The position numbers were made by a program, and so were the translations under genes. From Cannabis sativa (Eukaryota > Streptophyta > Magnoliopsida > Rosales > Cannabaceae), in contig NC_083610.1 in assembly GCF_029168945.1 (NCBI RefSeq), forward strand, positions 78,235,580 through 78,299,579: DNA of 64,000 bases, read 5' to 3'. Numbering within the stretch: the first letter of the stretch is position 1; each line of letters opens with the position of its first letter. Below the pieces are notes generated by a model. That model worked only from the letters and a program-made list of their open reading frames with translations. It did no database searches and was not told the DNA's origin. Positions 23,498-36,097 of the stretch are shown piece by piece.

Positions 23498-24470
23498 TAA
23501 CTACAATTTTACATGCCAAATCCTAAAAACTTGTTAATTCACCTATGTGTGTGATTCTTTTGTATAATAGTCTAGCCCTCCTCCCTCCCCTCCCAAAAAG
23601 AAAAAAAAAGGTAAAGCTAAAAAAGAAAAAGAGAGACAAAAACAAATGTACAAAGAGGGTTTTGGATGAGAGGTTGTTTGTGGGTGTTCCCTCCTCCTTA
23701 CCCTTTTACTACTCCACAAAACTTGTTCCTTGTTGTTGTTGTTTTTTCTTTTTTCCTTTTTCACATATGATTTCTTGGTGTTGGGTTTTTAATCCCTTGA
23801 TCCCAATTACAGAGCGACTAATAGTGTGTTGTAATTCTAAACAAAGACAATGAGTTTGTAATTCTTATTAATTAAGAACCAAAAAAAAAATAATAAAAAA
23901 AATCATATATTATCTCATTTCTCTAATAATAAATGGTAATACTTGTCAAAATTCAAAAGTGGGCAATACGTAGGTAGTGGTTGTGGTTTCTACAACATCC
24001 AACTTGGTTGTCAATTGTCATGGTCTTTGGCATAGAATTGCTTAATTTGCTTTGCCTTTCAAATCAAAACCATTGTTCCCCCACACCCATGTTCTTCAGC
24101 CATTGCCCATCACCATCTCCTTTTTTCAATCTTCACATGATGCTTCATGTTTAGTGCGCCTAAATGTTGTCCCTACTTTTAAGTCATCAAGTCAATACCT
24201 CAAAAAAAAAAAAAAGGTTATAATATATATATATATATGTATATGTATATATATATATAACCCCACAGTTGAGCTTCAAGACCAAGTCATCAAAGCAAAT
24301 CCACCGGTTTTTTTCACTCCCTAAAATCTTCACCCCCACCTGCTTGTACGGAGATACTCTAAGTATCACGTGAGTGTAATCAACATTTGTGTAGTAGCTT
24401 TTGCCACTAATTAGATTAGAACATGTTTGAAAGTCATTAGGTAGTGTTAGTGTAATTACCTACTATTTTA
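23498..24470. other. 3' flank of the kinase gene
   Basis: Likely 3' UTR at first (23498 to about 23880, with T-rich and AATTAATTAAG text), then non-coding DNA. No further gene is seen. The small frames here are low-complexity. A short TA/TG-repeat tract lies at about 24221-24260. Confidence 0.5.
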
Positions 24471-26249
24471 AAATAGGGAAATTTTCATGAGTACCTTTCT
24501 ACTATTTGAAATTTTTACACCAAAAATACAATATAGACACTTTATTACATATATATATCTTCACACGTGAAATTATTAACTTTATTTTATTACACTTTTA
24601 CCACTTGCACACACAATCCATGTAGCCACACACGTCATTGATTGATGACTTATATCAATCGCACCTTACATCATTCCCTTATCTCTTTTTCTCTTCTTCT
24701 TCTTTTTTTTTTTAATATTTTCAATTTCTTTTCAATTTTTTTTTTTTAAAAAATAAAACCTCCATAGCTGAACTCTTCTCCTTTCCTTGTGCCAAAAAAA
24801 AGTTCTAAAATGGGGTTGAAATCTGTAGCTAATAGGAATAAGATGATGGCTCCGATTTTGTTCCTCAATTGTGGAAACGTGAGCGAGCTCCTCCTAAAAA
24901 AAAATCAAAGGTTGCTGCCCAGGAAAAAATTCATCAAGATGATGCTCAAAAAATGATTAAGATGGAGCTGGTCTTCGATCTCAGGTTTGTTTTCGGTTTC
25001 TTTTTCGTTTCCCCCCTTTTTGAATTTTTTTTTGTATTTGACATTAGTGTGTTTTGTGTTTATCGATTTTACTATGTTAGGTTTTTCATTTTAACATTTC
25101 TTTTAGTTTTGTTTGGTTTTTTAGGGCTTCTATTTTTTTAATTTAATTTATTTGTTCTTTTTATGAGTTTTTCATTTTCGTTTGTTTAATCTTAATTTCT
25201 GTTTTATTTTGCTGTTTTTGTTTTTCGAGATGTTTTATTGTTTTTCATTTCAGTTTCTTCATTTGATTATTTCTCATTTTGTAATAGTTTTTTCATAGTT
25301 TTTTAATAGTGTAAACACCTTCTGTATGTATTTTTTTTTAATATATTTTTTTGTCTAGTTGTTTCCTATCCATTTTTATATCATCAATGGGTAACAATGA
25401 GATTTATCATGGATGTTGATGTTTAAAGAGTTTTTCCTGTATTTTAGTTTGTATACAGTTGTTTTGTAGTTTTATTATAGTTTTGCTACTTGCATATGTT
25501 ATTTCATTATAAAACTAATATGCAACTATTTGCACAAAACTTACCATGTATAACTGCTATTTCTTGTTCCCCGTCAAATTAAATTTCTGCATAATATATA
25601 AACTATAATAAAACGATAATGCAACTATAAGGCAACAAAAATAAAAAATAAATAGACTTATACGTAACTGATTGTACCTTAATTCGAATTTGCTCTTCTT
25701 ATTGTGTTTTTTAAAAAAATATATTTATATTGGAAACCAGTAATCAATCAAAATGCAACTGTATCTAACGTAGATGTATTATTCATGAGGTTTTTTTAAA
25801 AAAATTTCACATCATACATTGTTTTGGATTTGGTGAGAGTTCCAGATCTGTTTGTTACAGATCTACATTTCATGAATCTGGATTTCGATATTAGGGGGAG
25901 TTGTTTTGATCGAATAAAACAGAAAACAAATGTGTAATTTCAGTTTCTTCACAGTTTTTCTAATTTTTTTCGTCATTTTCTGTTTAGATCATTGCAGGTC
26001 TTCTTTTCCAGTTGATTTTGCCAGAATTAATGGTTGTATTTTCCTCGTTTTGGTTTCATTTTGGTTATTTTGCGGTTTTGAAACGATCGAGGTATATTCA
26101 TTTTCATCGTTCGCTCTGTACAGCTGAAGGCTTAGTGCATATGGTCTTTTTGTAAATATTTGTATGTGGACTGTATAAATGTTTAATGGGCTGACCCATA
26201 GTATTTTTGTAATTTTTTTTCCTTTTTTATATTTTTCTGTTTTTTCCCT
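24471..26249. other. T-rich region, unassigned
   Basis: It starts with GGGAAATTTTCATGAGTACC near 24476, which looks like a Mutator-type terminus, but no matching right end could be found. 24830-24990 is locally codon-like, with a basic stretch reading KRERAPPKKKSK, but has no recognisable domain. The rest is T-rich with no supported gene. Confidence 0.4.
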
Positions 26250-26640
26250 TTCTATTTTATCTTTTATTTACAATTTTACAGCTTAAAATTTTTAATTACA
26301 AATTTATGTTTATAAAATTTTAAAATTACAAAATACAATTTGCTCATTAAAAAATTAAAAAAAAAAAACAACGAAAAATTAAACTCACGATAACTATAAA
26401 TCAACCATAAATAAATTATAAAACAACCAAGATCAACCAAAAAATTAACTTCACGACAACTATAATACAACTATAAGTAAATTATAAACTAACCAAAAAA
26501 TACAATTTATTATTTTTATTAAAGATGTATGTTTATAAATAAAAAAGTTCAAAAAATAAAATAAAAAAAAAATTCTGTATTGACGTATCTTCATAAGTTT
26601 TTTTAAATGTTTGGTCTATTGCGTAATTTTTTTTTTAAAA
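26250..26640 (-). repeat. Dispersed AT-rich repeat, copy 2 (inverted)
   Basis: The reverse complement aligns with 18490-18890 (see that entry). Together the two copies form an inverted pair about 7.4 kb apart that brackets the kinase gene. Confidence 0.6.
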
Positions 26641-28933
26641 CAAGATGTATTGAGATTTAAGTAGTATTAAATTTTTCTTTTAAATTTGCAAAAATTAGGC
26701 AACGTTGAGTTTTTTTTTCCAAACTAAAAATAACATTGTGTTATGAATAGTTATTTATAAATAGTGTTACTTTGTCATATATTGTATTACTAGATAGATG
26801 TTACGTGTCAAGTCACGTATGTTAATTTTATTTTAGTTTTTAATTTTTTTTTAATATCATAATTTTAAAATTAATAATATTCAATGTACTGATAATCATT
26901 GAAATTTGAAAGCATAATAGTGATTTAAATAAAAACAAAAATTACTATTATACTTTATAATAATAATTAAAAAAATATTATTCGTCCTAAATTTATCTTC
27001 GGAATTAATGAAAATAAACTATCAAAACATTCAAATTTAATTTAAAATAATATTTAAAATTTAACTAATTCTAAATATCAAAATTTGAAAATAATTTTTA
27101 ATAAAAAAATAAACAATATGAACAAATTTATTATTAATTGCAACACTTTAAGTGGATTAATTATATTTAGGTTTAACTAACTACATGGATGCTGACCCTT
27201 TACGTGGCAAAATCTAATAATTTGTGATTTTTTTTATTTTAAAAAAAAAAGTCACCCAATAATTTTTCATAAACCAAGAATTCGGTCAATAGCCACATTT
27301 TATATAGAATAGATATTACTTGATTATCTGGTTAAATAATTTTTTTAAACACATTCCTAAAATTTATATTTTATTTACTCAAATACTACCACAAGGCATT
27401 TTGAATATTTGTACTATTTTTTATTAACAAAAATATTGTTTTTTAAATTTTATAATTACACTGATTTCTTTTATCATTTCTAATGTCAGACAAAAATAAT
27501 TTTAGCAACCGTAGCACATGTTAGACTTATTTTAGCATACTTTTTAGGGGAGTTTTCAATATTATACTTAAAATGGATTTTATTTATAAAAATACCTTCA
27601 ACAAAATTATTTGCATAAATACCGATATGCCACATCAGCTCAAATACCGAAATTTAAAATAATTACCGAAAATAGAAAAAATTTAAAAAAATTCGCTTCC
27701 AGAAATTTCAATGTTTTGCAAGTTTTAGAAAGAAAAAAAAGCAACTTTTTAGTTGATTTTAATGTAAATAATATATCAATTAGTTACTTTTTATTAATAA
27801 AAATTATTTTAAGATAATTTTTTTCTCGATACACATTTGATTGTTTATTTTGAATCTTTGATCAGTCAACTTTAAAATTAATATATATATATATAATAAT
27901 TTTAATAATGTAACTAATTCTATTATGTTTAAGATACTATTTGGTAACTTTATAAATTTTCATATTAACATATCAAAATTTTTTATTAAATAAATTTGCT
28001 ATCAGTATACTATATCGTAACTTTTAAATACAACATAACAAAAAAGTTTATAACAATTTATGATGTTACTTGATATGTTAAATTTTATTAACTCTAAGAT
28101 TTTATTACTTTTTGTTACAAAATATAATAAAGAAACAAAAAAGTTACTTCTAATATTGGTTGTTCGAAGACAGTAAAAAATTAATTTTAAACTTTAAAAT
28201 TTTACTTTTTAAATTTTTAAGTTAATTATGTTAACTAAATATAATGATTTTATTATTTAAGATACCTTAGCGTTATTTTTAATTTAACTATTTTTTTTTT
28301 TTGTGGAGGAAAAAAAATATATACTTCCCACATGTTAAAATGATCACCTTAAAAAATGAATTGTATAGTGTAATTTTTGAGTCTAAATAATAAATGGTGT
28401 GACTTAAAAAAAAATTTAAACTTTAAAAAAAAAAAAAAGATAAAAAAAAAAGACTGTAATACAATTTTAAAGCTTAAATAATTATTGTACGCTTAAAAAT
28501 ATTTTTCAAATTATAAAAAAGAGAGATTGATAATAAATAGGAAAACTAATAAAATAATAAACTTTATTCAATAAAAAAATAAAATAATAAACTAATAAAA
28601 AAAAAAAGTTAAAAAAATTTAAAAAAAAAATAATAATAATTACAATACCAACACTAACGAGCAACATATGTTAAAAGAGATGAGAGAGAGAACGATTAAG
28701 AAAAAAAACATATTGTTATTTGAATGTATTGAGTATACCGGTTATGAATTTAAGATGGATGGTAATCGGTATATGTCTAAATTTTATAAGATGTCATATA
28801 TCTGCAAATAAAATACAATTTACGTCTTTCCGTGCAATTAATCTTTTTAAGTGTCTTTATTTATGTTTTCTTAATGTGTGTGTATTTTTGGAGCGGATTG
28901 TTGCTCGTTTTTCTTAATTTCAGGTTTAAGCAA
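26641..28933. other. AT-rich intergenic DNA, no gene seen
   Basis: Very AT-rich, with many homopolymer runs. The open frames (for example 27611-27817 and 28720-28917) are short and show no known domain. Part of 27540-27620 resembles generic AT-rich transposon ends, without a partner. Confidence 0.6.
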
Positions 28934-30158
28934 ATGTTTTGGGCATTTGGAATGGCATGTGGAGAGAAAGTGCTAAACTAAGCTCAAAAATACAAGTGCT
29001 AAAATTGTATTAGGGATGCGGCACTAATGTGCTTTACAAATGCGACAAGAAATGATTCACATATTGAAATTTGAAGTCCCATACTGAATTAGGGTCGCGT
29101 CGCTACCGATGGTGTTATGGCAGAATTTAGCGTCGTGGCGAGGGTTGTGGATGTCACGACGAGCCATTGCACAAAGGATGACAATTTCCCACGGTGTCTG
29201 GCACCGCGACAGATAATGGTGCCATATTGGCTTTATCGTCCATATGAATCGAATAATTTTTAGTTTTAAAGGGGGCAAAGATTTTTTTTCACTTAGAATC
29301 GCTAGGGTCACTATATAAACACATTTAAGTGCGATTTTCATCAATTTTTCACCTCTGAAAAGCTCAAAAATTTATTTGGAGGCTAGGGATAATGAATATT
29401 AGAGCATAGTGACAACCCCAAATCTAATTTCTTCTCTCTCTCTTCCTGATTTAATGTCTTTTATAGATTTGATTATGAACATGTTAATGGAGATTATTAG
29501 CTAAACTCTAATTTATGGATTTTAAAGAAGATTGTTTGAAACTTTCTATGGATTAATGCTATTTTGATTTTTTCTTCTTCTATTGATGTTTGATTTATTC
29601 ATATTTATGCTTATTACATGTATTTGATTGGTCATCCTATACATGATTTATGATTTCAATACAAAAGTGAGTATTGAATATGCTCTAATTGAATAAATAT
29701 AAGTTTCGACACAAAACGAGAGTATTTATAGGGCTTGTGTAGCTTTTAGGTTATTACTTAATGTTGATTATATGTGTGTTATACCTCAAAAAAAATAGGA
29801 TAATGCCATATAATTTAGAATTAATATGTCCTACTCAGAATATATATTATTTTATAATCTGCTATCATACTAAGATAGAAAAAGAATATTAGTTTGCATT
29901 ATTGAAATAGGAAGTGGAAGAAACTGAAATTAATTTCCCTATATTTTATTTCTTAATTAAATCTTATTTATTGTTTTGTTATTTAATTCTTTCTTAGGTT
30001 ATTTAGTTTCACAATCCATTTTTTAATTATCAAATAAAAACAAGAATTTAATTGATTGGTACTTAGCTACAGTCTTCATGAGAACGATACCACTTACCTG
30101 AGTATTACTTATACAAATAATACATATAATTGCATGTTGGATTTATTGCAACATCATA
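28934..30158 (+). repeat. Probable Athila/Tat-like LTR, decayed
   Basis: The layout resembles Athila/Tat-group LTRs. It opens TGTTTTGGGCATTTGGAATG, passes through a less AT-rich block with TGGCACCGCGACAGATAATG (29200-29219), then GATTATGAACATG and AGCTAAACTC in the R-U5 area (about 29470-29505). It ends with ATGAGAACGATACCACTTAC (30078-30097) and GCAACA (about 30148-30153). No primer-binding site follows and no TSD was identified. The family is judged from phrase order, not alignment. Confidence 0.4.
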
Positions 30159-30166
30159 TCCTACTG

Positions 30167-30231
30167 TTAAACAAAGCCACACTATCACGTAGAGCCTCTC
30201 GCAATCAAGCAAAACATCATCTTCAGCCACT

Positions 30232-30262
<31 letters not shown>

Positions 30263-30306
30263 AACAAAGCCACACTATCACGTAGAGCCTCTCGCAATCA
30301 AGCAAA
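30167..30306. repeat. 47-bp direct duplication around a (CTT)n microsatellite
   Basis: 30167-30213 and 30260-30306 are identical 47-bp copies beginning TTAAACAAAGCCACACTATC. They flank a 46-bp middle that ends in about ten CTT units (30230-30259). It lies just outside the LINE ORF1 C-terminal fragment. Confidence 0.93.
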
Positions 30307-30332
30307 TCTTCTCCTCAATAGCGTTTGCCTCA

Positions 30333-30823
30333 TTAGCCTTTGGGGGGGTTCCAAGTGTCCTCCAACCCCTTCTTCTCTTCTCCCTTTCTGACACAAGGTT
30401 TCTTCTCTTGCACCTTGCAAGCTGAACCAAACGGAAAACCCAGCTCCTTCGAAGGAGCCTCCACCTCTTCAATCCTCCTTTTCTTCACAATAGTGGAATA
30501 TTCTAGGCCATTAACAACATGAGGTCTGGGCCGGTCTCTCACCAAGTTCTTACCTTTTACCTTGCCATTGGGCTGAGACTGTCTATGGGCCAGCTTATCA
30601 TTTACCCCAAAGGCCCCTTTAAAAATGATAGCTAAATGATTTACCCTGCTTTCCATGTTCTCAATTAACCCACAACCCTTAGGCCCAATCGTGGATGAGA
30701 CATTACATCCACCATTCACATTAGCCGACCTCATAGGATCCTTAAGTGTATTTCGCCACGTCACCATCCATCGTACCATTCTCATGCACAATGGTATTAC
30801 CACTACGCGACTCAGGTAGTACA
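30333..30823 (-). pseudogene. LINE ORF1, C-terminal part, cut off by a copia LTR
   Basis: A minus-strand open frame of about 163 codons ending with a TAA at 30333-30335. Text such as STIGPKGCGLIENMESRVNH and KGAFGVNDKLAHRQSQPNG is typical of the linker and tail region of plant LINE ORF1 proteins. It is read as the continuation of the ORF1 fragment at 58187-59218, now 27.4 kb away, because the outer copia LTR and everything nested in it inserted between the two. ORF2 was not found downstream (left), so the LINE is truncated or deleted there. Confidence 0.72.
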
Positions 30824-32154
30824 TGTTGGGTTTTGTGCCCTAAATAAAATTTATTTCAATATAATCAAATTTACTAATTAATAAAGATTAGAAATCGTTT
30901 TTATGTTGCATGGTTCACATGATTTATTTCATGATTATATTTAATGTATAAATTCTATTAAGTCCAAAATATATATATATTTGTTCATGATTATAGTATC
31001 GTCAGTACAGTGGAATATAATCATGATTATATGTACAAAAGTTTAATTCCCATGATTTGTCAGTTCACTAGATTTAGACTGGCATGATAATCGGCGATAA
31101 GGTATACTTACACCTTGAATAAGTGTTATGTCCTTTCCAGGGCATTAGCAAAGCTTACCAGTATCGGATGTATAGAGTATACATTGGAAGGGACCGATAT
31201 TGATTTTGGATAAGATATCATAAACTTCTGTTATATCTTTTTAAATCAATATCAATGGTTGATCTTAGGTCTATGGATCTTAATCTTGATATGCTTAAGT
31301 TCAGCTTAGTTGTATTATTTATGTTCTTCAAGCTATTTGTGATGCTAACCAATGATTCTGATGGATATTTACATCTTGGAAACATGGTAGTTCAATTGAG
31401 TGGGAGCGCTGCACATAGATATGGAATAGCTTCTATAAGTATTTAAAAGTGAAACGATGATTTCCTTCGAGCTTGGCTGAATAGAAATCAATGATTGAGG
31501 CCTCATTTCAGTAATTATATTAGTTTACTGAAGTATCATTTATAGGTAGCTAAGTGTTTTAAGGATAAATACATTGAAGGGTAGAATGGTAAATTTGTCC
31601 CTATTCAATGTAGATCATCTATAGAGGATCTTTGACTATTAGAATTGTAACAATAGATAATCATAACGTATCTATATCGTGGTACATATAGAGCGTTCTA
31701 TATAATTGAGAGTGCTATTCAATTCCAAATCTATAGTGGCGCAAGGCAGAATTAATACTTATTGAAAGCTCGGTTATATAGGCCCATGGTGCCCTCACTA
31801 GTTGAGATAATACTGTTTGTAGACTCAGTTAATTGATTTTAATTAATCAATTATAATTCTAAAATTAGACTATGTCTTATTTATAAATTTTCACTAAGCA
31901 AGGGCTTAATTGTGAAGAAAAGATGTTTTGGGGTAATTAATTAATTAAGAGACTTTGTATGGTCTAATTAATAAATAATAAAAATAACAATTTTATTTGA
32001 TAATTAATTATAATTATTAAATAAATATTTTTGGCATTTATAGGATTGAATTGGAAAATATGGTATTATTGAAAGAAAAATAAGTGGTTGAAAAAAGTGG
32101 CAAAATTGTAACTAGAGATTGGTCATTTTAAGTGGCCAGCCTTAAGTGTATTTT
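30824..32154 (+). repeat. Outer copia-type LTR, left segment
   Basis: Starts TGTTGGGTTTTGTGCCCTAA and matches, in the opposite orientation, the solo LTRs at 34241-36097 and 36598-38490. It is interrupted at 32154 by Tekay element A and resumes at 57673-58186. The two parts total about 1.84 kb, in line with 1857 and 1893 bp for the intact copies. No internal copia domain is present anywhere, so it is a solo LTR. Confidence 0.88.
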
Positions 32155-34125
32155 TGTAAAGACCGCTTAGCTTTAATTTGGAAATTAGCAGATAATTAGG
32201 GTTTAATTATTTATTAATTCTAAATTATTAATTTATGGTGATTTATTTGAATTCAGAATGCATTTTTATGTCACATATAGAAATTTTATATTTTTGCATA
32301 TTCAGTGCTCGGCAACATTGGAACGTGGTGTTTGGCTATTAGAATCACATCCTAGTTTTTTCAATATAGCGGGGCGATATAGTTAGACATTGGGAATGTC
32401 GGGAATAGTCGGGATTTTAGAATTTCTCAAAATAACCCTAAGTGCCATTTTTTACTTTTAGTGTGGGAGGGGCAAAATGGTCATTTTTGCCCCATTAGCC
32501 TTTTTTCATTTTGTGACTTTAGTTAGGTTAATTAATCTGATTTTAAGTTGATTTAGTTAATCAAAATATAGTGTATTTATCTCATTTTCAAAGAAAAATC
32601 AAATTAAAGAAAGAATCACATTTTCACTCTCAACTCTCTCTCTCTTTTGAATCCACCTAGAGGCAGCTAGGGTTTGTCAATTTCTTCTTCATTTCAAGTA
32701 GAATTCAGAAAGATTCTAGTGTAATCCAAGCCAAGGTATAGTCTTTAGCAACCTCCTCTTTGATTTCTTGGGTTTTAAGTTATGGAATTTTGCATGCTTT
32801 GTGAGTTTTGTTGCTGTAGTTGCTGCTAGTGTTTGTTATTGTTTTCAGTTGTTAAATTATGCTTAGATATGTTGTTTTAGGCTTGTTGTGATGGATGGTT
32901 TGATGTTTGAGCAAGCTTTGAGTTTTAGAACTCAATCTTGGCTCTTTAATGGCATATTTTGTTTCCTAGCTTGTAATAGTATTTTATTGCTTTGATATTG
33001 TTCTTTGAGGTCTAAATAGCAGGTCTGGAAAGTTTCATTGAGTTTGGGGTTGAATTGGTTGAGTTATGAATTTTTGTTGGATTCCTGCACTGAACCGGAA
33101 TTCCAGTTTAGAGGGACCTGTAGGAACCGGAATTTCGGTTGGTCCCTAGGAAACCCCACAGAACTGGAATTCCGGTTGGGAACCGGTCTACCGGTTGGGG
33201 CAATTTTGGGAACCCTAGTTTTTCCCATTTTTGTGATGTTTAGGGTATTGCCATGTTATTCATCGATAGGGAAACTTTTAGTTTCAAGTTTAAGTCCCCG
33301 GAAAGTGATTTAGCGTGTCACTTACCTATGTTATGATTGATGTGATTTAGGAGCCTGTAATTCGCCGAGCGGTTGTTCCACTCAGGTTGGCCAACACACC
33401 TGAATTCGGACTCAAGGTAAGATTAGTATAATGTTATGCATATGTTATTACATGTTTAGCGTACATGTTGTTTATGCCTGTTAGATTACATTGATAACAG
33501 TAATAGTATACATAGAGTTGTACTGTTATTGATAATGTATGTTGGCTGAAATACTGATCGATGTTGTCACATCAATATGGCTAGAGTATGACTAGTATAT
33601 TGAGTATAGGCTGACATTATGGTCGATAGTATTGTCGTATGGACGTCCTAGACTCAGTACCATGTGGGACGCGGGGATTAGGGTTATGATCGGGTGTATG
33701 GGCGCCAGGTTATAACCCGAGTTATTTGTATATTATATGTTATGATTTTCTTACTGAGTCTGTCGACTCACATTGCTATTGCTATGCGTAGGTAAAGGCA
33801 AAGCTAAATTTGAGGAGCCGTGAGAGCGAGCAGGTGAAGATTGTACATGTCTGGGCGGTTAGGCCTAGAACGTACGATCCTTTAGACATCAGGGCTTTTG
33901 CTGTTTAGTCGCTAGGCGACAAATATTTTGTATATGAATAGTAAATTTTTGTAACTATATTTTGTAAACGGGATCCCAGAATTTTATAAATGTAATATAT
34001 TATGTTTTAAAAAATTAAGCAAAATTTTAATTATTCACGATTTTCAATAATCTCGTTGATTAGCAACGAGGTGCACAGTACGTTAAAAATCACGCTTACA
34101 CTCCTATAATAGTTAGGGTGCTACA
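32155..34125 (+). repeat. 5' LTR of Tekay A
   Basis: 1971 bp, TGTAAAGACCGC...GGTGCTACA. Notable parts are a CCGG-rich block (33094-33200), a CACTCAGGTTGGCC block near 33380, the phrase GAGTCTGTCGACTCA (33755-33769) and a U5 hairpin (34052-34070). Confidence 0.93.
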
Positions 34126-34128
34126 ATT

Positions 34129-34140
34129 TGGTATCAGAGC
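34129..34140 (+). other. Primer-binding site, initiator tRNA-Met type
   Basis: TGGTATCAGAGC starts three bases after the 5' LTR end. It is complementary to the 3' end of plant initiator tRNA-Met, the usual primer of this group. Confidence 0.9.
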
Positions 34141-34240
34141 CGCCAGGTTGTCTTTTGAAGATCGTCACGGCATGTACAATCATCATCAGCAGTCAGCTCG
34201 TTCCACGGTTCAGTAAGCTTTTATTACTTAGTAGTTTATT

Positions 34241-36097
34241 TGTTGGAAATATTTTACCATGATGTAGATTTACTACCATGTATGTTTCATTAACATCCTA
34301 ATATGAATTCTAAAACAATGAAATTAAACACATATAAAGTTTAGGAAACCTTACATTGGGTGCAGCGGAATATAATGACTCCTTCCGTTCAGATCTCTAG
34401 TCCTTGATTCCTTTCTGTAGCAGAGCATCACCAAGATCTGAACCTGGATCTCTTTCTCTCCTTCCTTTGATGCTGATTCTCCTTCTTGTTGATTGGATTC
34501 TTCACAATCTTCCACACTATGATTGAGATACCACTTGATGTGTGTGGGCACTCACTCATTCACTCAAGGTTCGAATATTGAAGAAGAAACAGAGAGGGAA
34601 AGTGGCGGCTAGAAATTTATTCTGAAGGAATGAGATGCATTATCTTTTTCCTGAAGCCATCACTACCTATTTATAGGTAACCACCTAGGTTTAGGTTAGA
34701 ATTATTTGACATTAAAATAATGAAAAAATAAATGGTAAATTAAATGCATAGTGGCCGGCCATGTATAGGATAATGGGCCCCACTTGCAATTTTGCCATTT
34801 TGTCATTTTTCCATCCCATTTTCTCAAAAATGCCAATTTTCCAATTTAACCACTTAAATGTCAATTCTAACTATTTAATAACTAAAAATTAATTATTAAA
34901 TAATATTGTCATTAAATATATTTATTAATTAGACATACAAAGTCTCTTAATTAACAAATAAAACATAGAATCTCTTTTCTTCACAATTTTGCCCTTGCTT
35001 AGTGAAAATTCATAAACTAGACATAGTATAACTTTAGAATTATAATTGATTAATTAAAATCAATTAACTGAGTCTTACAAGCAGTATGGTCTCAACTAGT
35101 ATGGGGACCACGGGTCTATATAACCGAGCTTCCAATAAGCTGAACCGAATTTACCAAGTAAATTCCCTAACTTATTAATTCCTTATTGAATCCACTCTTA
35201 GAACTTGGAATTGCACTCCCAGTTATATAGAATGCTCTATATGTTCCACGATATAGATACGCTATTAATTATCCATTGTTATAATCCTAATTTGATCAAT
35301 GATCCTCTAATAGATGATCTACATGTATAGGGACTAAATTACCGTTACACCCTTCAATGTATTTTATCCTTAAAACACTTAGCTCCGTATAAATGATATT
35401 TCAGCGAAGTGAAATGAGATCTCAACCATTTATCTCTGTTTAGCCAAGCTCGAAGGATATTATCGTTTCACTTCTAAATTCCTATAGAAGTTATAAATTC
35501 CATATCTATGTTAGCGCTCCCACTTAATTATACTATCATGTTCCCAAAATATACGTATCACCCTGACCCCAAAAGTAGGCTTAACTAACAAATCAAAGAA
35601 CATGTATAATACTCTTGAGATCGAACCTAATCATATCAGGATTAAGATCATTTGATCTAGGATCAACAGGTGATATTGAATTGAATAGATATTACGGTAA
35701 ATTTACATATCTAATCAAAGTTCAATATTGGTCCCTTCCGATGTATACTCCATACATCTGATGCTGGTAAACTTTGCCAATGCCCTAGAAAGGACATACC
35801 ACTTATCCAAGGTGTAAGAATACCTATCGCTGATTATCATGACAGTCTAAATCCAGTGAACTGACAAATCAGAGAATTAAACTTTCGAACATATAATCAA
35901 GATTATATTCCACTGTGCTGACAACACTATAATCATTAACAAAAATATATGTTCTGGACTTAAATAGAATTTATACATTATATATATAATCATGAAATAA
36001 ATCATGTGAACCATGCAACATAAAATGTTATTTCTGATCTTTATTAGTAAATCTGATTATATTGAAATGGGTTTTATTTAGGGCACAAAACCCAACA
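34241..36097 (-). mobile_element. Copia-type solo LTR in the Tekay A leader
   Basis: 1857 bp, TGTTGGAAAT...CCCAACA, flanked by an exact 5-bp TSD TTATT (34236-34240 and 36098-36102). The reverse complement matches the outer LTR at 30824. No coding region is present, so it arose by LTR-LTR recombination after a full copia insertion. Confidence 0.95.

Noticed and set aside
24476..26200. Candidate Mutator-like element with left end GGGAAATTTTCATGAG
   Set aside because: No matching right terminus or 9-bp TSD could be found by eye, so it is left unassigned.
29057..29344. 95-codon minus-strand frame
   Set aside because: It lies in a probable decayed Athila/Tat-like LTR and shows no domain.
33038..33313. 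Frame in Tekay A LTR copies with many Glu, Phe and Arg codons (also 249-431 and 54607-54804)
   Set aside because: It overlaps the CCGG word block. Not conserved as a protein between LTR copies; treated as LTR leader.
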